A DNA stretch of 40,234 bases. Origin: Actinomycetes bacterium (GTDB lineage Bacteria; Actinomycetota; Acidimicrobiia; Acidimicrobiales; RAAP-2). The position numbers and the translations under genes were made by a program. Within the stretch, counting starts at the first letter, position 1. Each line of letters starts with the position of its first letter. A model generated the notes under the pieces. It had not been told where the DNA came from. It saw only the letters and a program-made list of their open reading frames with translations, and did no database searches. This document shows positions 16,957 to 23,693 of this stretch, piece after piece. Location: NCBI GenBank assembly GCA_021828545.1, contig JAJZEN010000074.1, positions 1 through 40,234 on the forward strand, in the 5' to 3' direction.

Positions 16957-18951
16957 TTATCGGACTTCCGCGAGGACGTCACGCAGTTCCGCGACGCTCG
17001 ACACCGGGCGACGGCAAGAACCCGACTGACAGACGTACGCCAGGCCCTCCTCACGCCCGCGGAGCAGAGGGGACGAACCCGAACCACCGATCAAGACACC
17101 ACGCAACATGGGTAACGATCGTACGTGTTCGCTCAGGGCGTTGGGCGCACCCGGGATCACCACTTCCACACCGTGGACGATACCCGCCGCCGAAAGCAGG
17201 TCGGGGACCGCGCGGGGATGCGTGGCGATCAACTCGGCGCCGAGTTCCACGAGGCGCTGGGCGATGGCTATCAGATTCTGATCGCCGCGGCACAGCGCGA
17301 GACGCGCCAGGGCGTTGGTCGTGATGGCGTGACTCGACGGAGTCGCCGCGTCGAAGATCTCCTTGGGCCGGGCGAAGATGTCCCCGCACTGGTCCGAGGA
17401 GGCGAAGACGCCCCCGCCATCGTGCGGCGAACGCGCCGAGGGGACGGCACCGTCCCAGTAGTGCTCGATGAGGTAACTGGCACAGTCGTAGGCGCGCCCC
17501 AGCCACGCGTCGTCGCCCGCGACCTCGTAGGCGTCGAGGAGGGCATCGATGAGCCACGCCAGGTCGCTCGCGGTGGCGTAGTCGCGGCGAGTCTGGGTGC
17601 GCCACCAGTGGCCTCGAGCGAAGTGCGAGGTCGCGAGAGAATTCAGCAGATCGAGGGCGTCCGCGATGAATTGCCGGTCGCGCGAGGCGAACAGGGCCCG
17701 GGCGAACATGGCGTTCCACTCCAGGATCACCTTGGTGTCGCGCGTTGGTTGCGGTCGGCCTCGACGGGCCATCGTCAGTGCCTCGAGGGCCGCGCGGAGG
17801 TGGGGGGGCGCCGAGAACTCGGCGCCGTCGGCCAGGCGCAACACACTGCGACCCTCGAGGTCACCGGGGGGCGCGACGCAGAATCGATCAAGAATCTCGA
17901 GCGTCCACTGACCCTGGTCCGCGTCGCGCAACACGGCGGTCACTTCGTCGGTCGTCCACGTCAGGTGCGCCCCCTCGACGCCGCCGGCGTCGGCGTCGAG
18001 CGACGCGGCGTAGCCCCCATTGACGCGCAAGTTATCCTGGACGAAGGCTACGGTGCGGCGCGCCACGTCGGCGAAGTGGGTGAATTCTTGACCCCGGCGA
18101 CTCGCGCTGAAATAGGTTCGCGCCAAGAGCGCTTGGTCACTCAGCATCTTCTCAAAGTGCGGCACGTGCCACTTCGCGTCGACGCTGTAGCGAGCGAAGC
18201 CTCCTTCGAGGTGATCGAAGAGACCTCGGCGCGACATCACCGAGAGGACTCGCCACGCGGCCTCGTGTGACGAGGCCGCGTCGTCGTCGAGCAGCGCGTC
18301 GACGTAGCTCGGACGCGGAAAGCGCGGGGCGCCGGATCCACCGTCGGCGTCGGTTTGCGTGGCGAGTTCGTTCGCCAGGGCCCGTCGGCTCGCGGCGAGG
18401 TCGAGGGGTTCGTGGTGCGGCGCTAAGTGTTCGACGAAGGCGACCTCGCGCGACAAGGCATGCTCGAGGGTCCTCGCCTGACTCTCCACCTCACCGCGTC
18501 GGGTACGCCAGGCGCCGCTGACCGCTCGGAGCAGGGTGTCGAAACCGACTTGACCGTAGCGGTCTGTGGGTGGGTAGTACGTCCCGGCCGTGAAGGGTCG
18601 GCCATCGGGCAAAAGGAAGACCGACATCGGCCATCCGCCGTGACCGCTGACGAGTTGCGTCGCCGCCATGTAGAGCTGGTCGAGGTCGGGTCGTTCCTCC
18701 CGGTCCACCTTGATGGCGAGAAAGTTGTCGTTCAACTGGCGCGCCAGAACGAGATCCTCGAACGTTTCGTGCGCCATCACGTGACACCAGTGGCAGGCCG
18801 CGTAGCCGATGGATAAAAAGATGGGGCAATCGCGGCGCGTGGCCTCGGCGAGAGCGTCTTCCCCCCATAACCACCACTGCACCGGATTATCGAGGTGTTG
18901 GGCGAGGTAGGGCGACATTCCAGAGGTGGGCGTCTCGCGAAGGAGGGGCAC
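16957..18951 (-). CDS. DUF255 thioredoxin-like / YyaL (SPATA20-type) protein
   Basis: This is a cytoplasmic protein with an N-terminal thioredoxin-like domain and a C-terminal six-hairpin (alpha/alpha toroid) domain resembling sugar epimerases and glycosidases. Its biochemical role is not established. N-terminal motifs are SPYLAQHLDNPVQWW and the thioredoxin-like ACHWCHVMAHETFED (C53, C56). The domain continues with DREERPDLDQLYM and GGWPMSVFLLPDGRPF, and later VDAKWHVPHFEKMLSDQALL and ILEWNAMFARALF. I start it at GTG 18951, which gives 664 residues and a short lead before SPYL. The track start at 19053 adds a low-complexity Arg/Ala stretch unlike the family; ATG at 18918 is another candidate. 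A possible leader ORF stops 2 nt before this GTG. Confidence 0.85.
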   Translation of the reverse strand: MPLLRETPTSGMSPYLAQHLDNPVQWWLWGEDALAEATRRDCPIFLSIGYAACHWCHVMAHETFEDLVLARQLNDNFLAIKVDREERPDLDQLYMAATQLVSGHGGWPMSVFLLPDGRPFTAGTYYPPTDRYGQVGFDTLLRAVSGAWRTRRGEVESQARTLEHALSREVAFVEHLAPHHEPLDLAASRRALANELATQTDADGGSGAPRFPRPSYVDALLDDDAASSHEAAWRVLSVMSRRGLFDHLEGGFARYSVDAKWHVPHFEKMLSDQALLARTYFSASRRGQEFTHFADVARRTVAFVQDNLRVNGGYAASLDADAGGVEGAHLTWTTDEVTAVLRDADQGQWTLEILDRFCVAPPGDLEGRSVLRLADGAEFSAPPHLRAALEALTMARRGRPQPTRDTKVILEWNAMFARALFASRDRQFIADALDLLNSLATSHFARGHWWRTQTRRDYATASDLAWLIDALLDAYEVAGDDAWLGRAYDCASYLIEHYWDGAVPSARSPHDGGGVFASSDQCGDIFARPKEIFDAATPSSHAITTNALARLALCRGDQNLIAIAQRLVELGAELIATHPRAVPDLLSAAGIVHGVEVVIPGAPNALSEHVRSLPMLRGVLIGGSGSSPLLRGREEGLAYVCQSGSCRRPVSSVAELRDVLAEVR

Positions 18952-18953
18952 GC

Positions 18954-19073
18954 CTAGTTCTCTCGCCCACGACGTCGCGCACGATACCGTGGCGTCGTCG
19001 TGGTTTCGGCACGAGTGACGTCGTGGCGCGGCGACGGCGCGAGCGGGGACCACCCGGCGATAACGAATTGCAT
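18954..19073 (-). CDS. Possible 39-residue leader ORF upstream of the DUF255 gene
   Basis: On the minus strand an ATG at 19073 opens a 39-codon ORF (MQFVIAGWSPLAPSPRHD...) whose TAG ends 2 nt before the proposed GTG of the DUF255 gene. A TAGGAT hexamer lies 6 nt before the ATG, matching the leaderless pattern seen elsewhere. The peptide is not recognisable and its codon use is not clearly coding. The alternative is a plain 5' leader of about 120 nt. Confidence 0.3.
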   Translation of the reverse strand: MQFVIAGWSPLAPSPRHDVTRAETTTTPRYRARRRGREN

Positions 19074-19079
19074 AGAAGA

Positions 19080-19085
19080 ATCCTA
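19080..19085 (-). promoter_or_regulatory. Possible -10 element for the DUF255 transcript
   Basis: TAGGAT reads on the minus strand 6 nt before the ATG of the small leader ORF. It is the only such hexamer I see upstream of the DUF255 gene. No -35 match is seen. Confidence 0.35.
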
Positions 19086-19193
19086 GAGACTTTCCTCGGT
19101 GCTCCTGATGGGCTCGATCTCACGGCGTCCCTGACCACGCTCGGGCGGATATCGTCAGTCCACCGAGAATCGACGAACCAGTAACGTAAGAGC

Positions 19194-19221
19194 GGTCACG
19201 CTCGCCCCGAGCGAGGTGACC
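19194..19221 (+). promoter_or_regulatory. Stem-loop in the leader of the Gfo/Idh/MocA gene
   Basis: GGTCAC (19194-19199) pairs with GTGACC (19216-19221), and CTCGC (19201-19205) pairs with GCGAG (19211-19215). This gives 11 pairs with one bulged G and a 5-nt loop. It ends 43 bp before the ATG. There is no T-run, so it may be a leader structure, a protein-binding dyad or a weak bidirectional terminator. Confidence 0.5.
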
Positions 19222-19264
19222 TGGCGTCGAGGATGTTGCCACGCGACGAAGGGACGAGGGACGA

Positions 19265-20245
19265 ATGGTCAGACCAGTGCGGTGGGGATTCATCGGTACG
19301 GGACGGATCGCCCAGACCTTCGCGCGCGATCTGGCACTCATCGACGAGGGCGAAGTGGCCGCGGTCGGTTCACGTCGGCTCGATTCGGCCAATGTCTTTG
19401 GTGACGAGTTCAATGTCCCTCGTCGATACGGATCGTACGAGGCGTTGGTGCAGGACCCCGAGATTGATGCGGTGTACGTGAGCACCCCTCACCCGATGCA
19501 CTTCGACAACGCGGCGCTCGCCCTCGAGCACGATAAGCCCGTGTTGGTGGAGAAAGCCTTCACCATGAATGGCGCACAGGCTCGTGAATTGGTGGCGATG
19601 GCGCGTTCGAGGAACATCTTCATGATGGAGGCGATGTGGACCCGCTTTTTGCCCCACGTCGTCGCCCTACGGGACCTCGTCGAGCGCGGCGACCTGGGGG
19701 AGATCGTGATGGTCGAAGCGGATCACGGCAAATGGTTCGCCCACGATCGCGCCTCGCGCCTTTTCGCCCCCGAGCTGGGCGGCGGGGCGCTGCTGGACCT
19801 TGGGGTCTACCCCATCTCGTTCGCCTCGATGTTGCTCGGCACTCCCTCGCGCATGGTGACGATGGTCGACCCGGCATTTACGGGCGTGGACGGTCAAGCC
19901 TCGATGATCTTCGGTTACGACTCTGGCGCGCAGGCGTTGCTCACGTGCACCTCGGCCGCGCGCAGTGCGACGCGCGCGTGCATCACGGGCACCGCGGCGA
20001 GGATCGAGATCGACGCCGATTTCTACGCTCCGACGTCGTTTCGATTGATCACCCGCGAAGGGGATGTCACTCCTTTCTCCTTTGACGTGGCGCCGCGTGG
20101 ATTGCGCTTTCAGGCGATCGAAGTGGCTCGTTGTCTGCACGAGGGTCTCGTGGAGAGTCCTGTCATGCCCCTCGATGAAACTGTCGCCATTATGGAGACT
20201 CTCGAAAAAGTGATGGCGACCCTAGAGCCAGTCCCAGCCCGCTGA
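19265..20245 (+). CDS. Gfo/Idh/MocA-family NAD(P)-dependent sugar oxidoreductase
   Basis: The product has 326 residues and belongs to the dehydrogenase family that acts on sugars, inositols and related compounds; it most resembles the glucose-fructose/xylose and dihydrodiol dehydrogenase branch. The Rossmann start is VRWGFIGTGRIAQTFARDL, with the second-strand segment AAVGSRRLDSA. The family motif EKP is EKAF (VLVEKAFTMN), and the substrate domain has GGGALLDLGVYPISFASMLLG. A GAGGG site precedes the ATG. Together with the neighbouring sugar kinase, LacI regulator and transporters it likely takes part in carbohydrate catabolism; the substrate is unknown. Its 3' end overlaps the convergent kinase by 24 bp. 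Confidence 0.9.
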   Translation: MVRPVRWGFIGTGRIAQTFARDLALIDEGEVAAVGSRRLDSANVFGDEFNVPRRYGSYEALVQDPEIDAVYVSTPHPMHFDNAALALEHDKPVLVEKAFTMNGAQARELVAMARSRNIFMMEAMWTRFLPHVVALRDLVERGDLGEIVMVEADHGKWFAHDRASRLFAPELGGGALLDLGVYPISFASMLLGTPSRMVTMVDPAFTGVDGQASMIFGYDSGAQALLTCTSAARSATRACITGTAARIEIDADFYAPTSFRLITREGDVTPFSFDVAPRGLRFQAIEVARCLHEGLVESPVMPLDETVAIMETLEKVMATLEPVPAR

Positions 20246-21169
20246 GTGCGCGACGTCGCTACGGCGCGGTGGTGAAGCGCCGGAGCGCTGACAGTTAAGT
20301 CGCGATATCTCCACGGCGCCGGCGACCGCGCCCGCTACGGTTGTCCCCTCGTCGAGGTGCTGACGGGTGAGGTCGCGACCGGTCCACCACGCCAGGAAAC
20401 CTCCCACTAGGGCATCACCGGCCCCCACGGTGTCGACGACCTCGGTGGGAGCCACCTCGATGGTGAACTCGAAGTCCCGGTGTAGCACCGATACGGGTTC
20501 GGCGCCCCGGGTGACGATGACACAGCGCGCTCCGTCGTGCAGAATCCGCCGTGACCCCTCCGTTTCCGTGAGGTCGGGGAAGAGGTAGGCGAGGTCCTCG
20601 GTCGAGACCTTGACGACGTCGGCGCGCGCGCAGAGCCGGGTCACGCGTGCGCGATAGCCGTTGGGATCTTGTACGGCACTCGGGCGGCAGTTGGGATCGA
20701 GGACGACGAGTGTGTCGCGCGATGCCTTGGTCACCAAGGTCTCACCCAACGACGCCATGGGCTCGACGAGGAGCCCCAGTGTTCCCAGATACAGGGCGCC
20801 GAGTCGAGGGATCTTCGCCACCGCGGCGATCACCGCCGCGGGCTCGAGACAGAACGCCGCGGTGTCTCGAAGATGAAAGTCATAGCGTGGACCGTCGGGA
20901 CCGAGTTGCACCACCGCGAGGGTGGTGGGCTGGGCCAGCGGCTGGGGCAGCGTGATCCGTACCTGGCTATCGTCGAGGGCGCGCCGTACGAGTGATCCAA
21001 AGGCGTCGTTCGAGATCCCCGAGACGAAGTGGGCACTCGCCCCCAGTCGGCCAATGGTGCGTGCTACGTTCAAGGGTCCTCCGCCCACCACGGCCTGCAC
21101 GTTGCCCCCTGGTGAGACCAAAAGATCCACCAAATTTTCGCCCACAACGGCGATCGCGCGTGAGTTCAC
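20222..21169 (-). CDS. PfkB-family carbohydrate kinase (fructokinase-like)
   Basis: The product is a 315-residue ribokinase-fold enzyme that phosphorylates a sugar with ATP in the cytoplasm. Motifs in order are GENLVDLLVSPGG, VVGGGPLNVARTIGRLG (substrate-side glycine pair), VLDPNCRPS, VKVSTEDLAYLFPD, VIVTRGAEPV and DTVGAGDALVGGFLAWW. The last carries the anion hole and the catalytic aspartate at about residue 252. The overall pattern is closest to fructokinases, but substrate cannot be proven. It starts at GTG 21169 and is divergent from the lacI-type gene, with a LacI-like operator between them. Next to a fructose/ribose-type ABC transporter it would trap the imported sugar. Confidence 0.9.
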   Translation of the reverse strand: MNSRAIAVVGENLVDLLVSPGGNVQAVVGGGPLNVARTIGRLGASAHFVSGISNDAFGSLVRRALDDSQVRITLPQPLAQPTTLAVVQLGPDGPRYDFHLRDTAAFCLEPAAVIAAVAKIPRLGALYLGTLGLLVEPMASLGETLVTKASRDTLVVLDPNCRPSAVQDPNGYRARVTRLCARADVVKVSTEDLAYLFPDLTETEGSRRILHDGARCVIVTRGAEPVSVLHRDFEFTIEVAPTEVVDTVGAGDALVGGFLAWWTGRDLTRQHLDEGTTVAGAVAGAVEISRLNCQRSGASPPRRSDVAHSAGWDWL

Positions 21170-21248
21170 CGACGTCCGCGTCCTTTCAAAGGGTTCGCAC
21201 GACGACCACGTCGCCGCGACTGGTCGGGGCCCCGCTAGTGTCGCACGG

Positions 21249-21268
21249 TAGTTTAGACAACGTTATCT
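21249..21268. promoter_or_regulatory. LacI-type operator and -10 elements in the kinase/lacI divergent promoter
   Basis: AGACAACGTTATCT (21255-21268) is a near-perfect dyad centred on AACGTT. A -10-like TAGTTT (21249-21254) for the rightward gene abuts it. Read leftwards the same bases give TAAACT (21255-21250) for the kinase. An operator here could repress both genes. It matches the perfect copy upstream of the first transporter. Confidence 0.72.
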
Positions 21269-21322
21269 CACCACCATTGGGAGTGGCTCACCGGGCGGGG
21301 AGCTCGAGAAAGAAGATGCCGC

Positions 21323-22381
21323 ATGGTCCAAACAGTGCCGAACCGAGGATCGGTCTCGCGCGCGACTATGAAGGATGTCGCGGCGCTGGCCCGCGTCAGC
21401 CTGAAGACGGTGTCACGAGTGATCAACGATGAGCCCACGGTCAACGTCGAGCTGGTCGAGCGGGTGCGCCGCGCCGCGAGCCAGTTGCACTACCAGCCTC
21501 ACCTTGGCGCGAGCGCGTTGCGCCGGCGCGACGGACGCTCCTCGACGATCGCGGTGTTGCTCGAGGATCTATCCAACCCGTTCTCGGCGGTCATCTACCG
21601 AGTGCTCGAGGAGATGTCGATTGCCCGCGGTGTCTCGGTGCTGGGCGGGAGCTTCGACGAGGATCCCCAGCGTGAACGAGAGCTCACTCTTCGTATGTCG
21701 CGCTACCGCGTGGACGGCGTCATCATCGCTCCGGCGAGTCGAGATCATCAGTACTTGCGCCAAGAGCAACTCGCCGGCGTCCCCTTCGTCTTCATCGACC
21801 GCCCCCCCCATCTGCTCGACGCCGACGCGGTCTTGTCGGATTCTCGTGTCGGCACGCGTGATGGGGTGAAACACCTGATGAAACACGGCCATGATCGCAT
21901 CGCCTTTCTCGGAGACCTCACCACGATCTTCACCGCCCAGGAGAGATTCAATGGCTACAGCGACGCTTTGGCCATCGGTGGGCTCACCGTCGACCCGAGG
22001 CTGGTCGTTCGAGACCTACGCACAGTGGAGGCGGCTCAGGCAGCCGCCGGTGCGCTCCTCGATTCATCGAACGCGCCCACGGCATTCTTCGCCGCTCGCA
22101 ATCCCTTGACGGTGGGGACGGTGCGCGCCATTCGCGAGCGAGGATTGCAAAAGGACATCGCCCTCGTGGGATGCGACGACTTCTTGCTGGCCGATCTGCT
22201 CGAGCCCGCTATCACCGTCGTGGCCCAGGACCCGCTGGCCATTGCCCGTGAAGCGGCCACCCTGCTCTTCGCGCGCATAGATGGTGAGAATGGACCATCG
22301 CAGAAGAAGATAATTGAGATGACCTTCATCGCCCGCGGTTCGGGGGAAATTCGACCAGTACCGAGTCCCAGCCTGCGCTAA
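21323..22381 (+). CDS. LacI-family transcriptional regulator
   Basis: The product is a 352-residue repressor with an N-terminal helix-turn-helix (ATMKDVAALARVSLKTVSRVINDEPTVN) and hinge helix (PHLGASALRRR). A periplasmic-binding-type effector domain follows (STIAVLLEDLSNPFSAVIYRVLEE, VDGVIIAPASRDHQYL, FVFIDRPP, HDRIAFLGD, ALVGCDDFLLADLLEPAITVV). The effector is probably a sugar or sugar phosphate. I keep ATG 21323; a start at 21368 would cut into the first helix. It is preceded by its own LacI-type operator, consistent with autoregulation. The same operator lies before the ABC transporter immediately downstream, so these genes are its likely regulon. Confidence 0.93.
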   Translation: MVQTVPNRGSVSRATMKDVAALARVSLKTVSRVINDEPTVNVELVERVRRAASQLHYQPHLGASALRRRDGRSSTIAVLLEDLSNPFSAVIYRVLEEMSIARGVSVLGGSFDEDPQRERELTLRMSRYRVDGVIIAPASRDHQYLRQEQLAGVPFVFIDRPPHLLDADAVLSDSRVGTRDGVKHLMKHGHDRIAFLGDLTTIFTAQERFNGYSDALAIGGLTVDPRLVVRDLRTVEAAQAAAGALLDSSNAPTAFFAARNPLTVGTVRAIRERGLQKDIALVGCDDFLLADLLEPAITVVAQDPLAIAREAATLLFARIDGENGPSQKKIIEMTFIARGSGEIRPVPSPSLR

Positions 22382-22460
22382 TCAGGGATTACTCAGTGTG
22401 GTGACCCGTGAGCACAGCTCTCGCTGGCAATGGGCCCGTGAGGTGAAGAAAGTCACGCAA

Positions 22461-22495
22461 TTGACATTGACAGAAATGGGAGTCCTGGCTAGTGT
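22461..22495 (+). promoter_or_regulatory. Promoter of the first sugar ABC transporter
   Basis: TTGACA occurs twice in tandem (22461-22466 and 22467-22472). The second copy is spaced exactly 17 nt from TAGTGT (22490-22495). This is the best -35/-10 pair in the window. Transcription should begin near 22502, giving a leader of about 60 nt. Confidence 0.75.
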
Positions 22496-22497
22496 GA

Positions 22498-22509
22498 GAC
22501 AACGTTGTC
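22498..22509. promoter_or_regulatory. Perfect LacI-type operator over the transporter transcription start
   Basis: GACAACGTTGTC is a perfect 12-bp palindrome with the AACGTT core typical of LacI-family operators. It sits 2 nt after the -10 and covers the predicted start, so binding would block transcription. It lies 117 bp after the lacI-type gene. Confidence 0.78.
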
Positions 22510-22519
22510 CAGTACTCCG

Positions 22520-22532
22520 TGAGACGGTCTCA
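22520..22532. promoter_or_regulatory. Second dyad in the transporter leader
   Basis: TGAGACGGTCTCA is a dyad with 6-bp arms around one G, lying 10 bp downstream of the LacI-type operator. The one-base loop rules out an RNA hairpin. It could be a second protein-binding site; nothing identifies the protein. Confidence 0.4.
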
Positions 22533-22560
22533 TGGTTCGGGCAAGGGGGGAAGCAAAATA

Positions 22561-23577
22561 ATGAAGTCACGTTCAATGCGACTCGTCCAGGGTGCGGCAG
22601 TTGCCTCAACTTTGGCCGCGTCAGTTTTCACGTTCGTTGGGGGCACCGCTGGGGTGGCCAACGCGGCGGCGAAGAAATACACGGTGGACTATGTCGTGGG
22701 AGCGGCGTCGGACCCGTTCTTCATTTCCATGAGGGTCGGCGCCACCGCCGAGGCCAACAAACTGGGCATCAAGTTGGTGTGGCAGGGCAACCCCAGTGTT
22801 TACTCGTCGGCCACGCAAATTCCCATCGTTCAGAATCTGCTCGCCACGGCGCCGAACGCGCTCGTTCTGGCCCCCACCGACACCAAGGCGCTCCAGCCTC
22901 TGGTGGCGCAGTACGTGTCGAAGAAAATTCCGGTCTTTAACGTCGACTCGGGCGACGCGAACCAGAGCAACATCACGGCCTGGGTGACGGGCAACAATAT
23001 CCAGGGTGGCAAGGCCGCGGCCGACGCACTGGCTGCGGCCATTGGTTACGCCAAGCACTGCACGTCGTCGTCGAAGTGCGTGGTCGCCATCGGCGTGAGC
23101 TCCATCACCACGTCGACCGACGCGGCTCGTTTGCAGGGATTCGCTGCCGAGGTCAAGGCCAAGTACCCCAATATTAAGGCGCTCAACCCGATCGTCTCGA
23201 ACTCCCAGCCGGCCGTGGCGACGTCGGGCTTCAAGCAGGACTTGTCGGCCAACAAGGTCGCGGGAATTTTCGCGATCGATGGTACGGACCTCGAGGGCGC
23301 CTCTCAGGCGATTCTCACCGCGGGTTCGGCGGGCAAGAACATCAAGGTGGTGGGTTACGACGCGTACGCCACGACCATCAAGAGCATGCAGGCGGGCAAG
23401 ATCTCGGCGATCATTTCCCAGCAGCCCGCCCTCGAGGGTAAGGACATCATCGATGCGGTGTACGCAAAGTTGACGGGTAAGGGAAAGATCGCTCACCTGA
23501 CGACGCTCGCCAACGTCGTCTTGACACCGGCGAACTGCGCCATGCTGTGCGCTAAGTACGTGTACAAGGCGGCTTAG
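22561..23577 (+). CDS. Sugar ABC transporter substrate-binding protein (ribose/fructose type)
   Basis: This is an exported binding protein that captures a monosaccharide for the permease encoded downstream. It has 338 residues, with a Sec signal peptide: basic n-region MKSRSMRL, hydrophobic core to about 30, and likely cleavage after VANA. There is no lipobox cysteine, unusual for a Gram-positive binding protein. The mature part matches the Peripla_BP_4/RbsB fold: VVGAASDPFFISMRVGATAEANKLG, APNALVLAPTDTKALQPLVAQYVSKKIPVFNVDSG, GIFAIDGTDLEGASQAI, KVVGYDA and QQPALEG. Two cysteine pairs (CTSSSKC, CAMLC) could form disulfides. I start at ATG 22561, 8 nt after GGGGGAAG; the track start at 22519 lacks a signal-peptide shape. 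Confidence 0.92.
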   Translation: MKSRSMRLVQGAAVASTLAASVFTFVGGTAGVANAAAKKYTVDYVVGAASDPFFISMRVGATAEANKLGIKLVWQGNPSVYSSATQIPIVQNLLATAPNALVLAPTDTKALQPLVAQYVSKKIPVFNVDSGDANQSNITAWVTGNNIQGGKAAADALAAAIGYAKHCTSSSKCVVAIGVSSITTSTDAARLQGFAAEVKAKYPNIKALNPIVSNSQPAVATSGFKQDLSANKVAGIFAIDGTDLEGASQAILTAGSAGKNIKVVGYDAYATTIKSMQAGKISAIISQQPALEGKDIIDAVYAKLTGKGKIAHLTTLANVVLTPANCAMLCAKYVYKAA

Positions 23578-23590
23578 TCCCCGCACGATT

Positions 23591-23630
23591 CGGACCCCTG
23601 GGCGAACCCGAGTGTTCGCCCAGGGGTCCG
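23591..23630 (+). terminator. Strong intercistronic hairpin after the binding-protein gene
   Basis: A perfect 16-bp stem (23591-23606 pairing with 23615-23630) with an 8-nt loop lies 13 bp after the binding-protein stop. It is not followed by a T-run. Such hairpins commonly protect the upstream mRNA or partly terminate, so that binding protein is made in excess over permease and ATPase. Confidence 0.8.
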
Positions 23631-23693
23631 TCGGTGCTGTGCAGTACTTTCAATATGTGTTCATCGGTTCCGATGTCGTCCTAAGGAAGTCCC

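Larger units (their letters stand above)
18952..19264. other. Divergent intergenic region between the DUF255 gene and the Gfo/Idh/MocA gene
   Basis: This stretch of 313 bp has no established gene. On the minus strand it holds the possible leader ORF and its -10. On the plus strand it holds a weak TAACGT (19182-19187), a stem-loop at 19194-19221 and a GACGAGGG ribosome site just before ATG 19265. Confidence 0.6.

Noticed and set aside
22621-23586. 321-residue minus-strand ORF opposite the first binding-protein gene
   Set aside because: Composition is a typical shadow (Arg, His, Val) and the plus strand has a signal peptide and binding-protein motifs. The same applies to 26234-27202.
23591-23630. 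Idea that the hairpin is a full intrinsic terminator ending the transporter operon
   Set aside because: No T-run follows and the permease has no promoter of its own that I can see, so read-through is needed.
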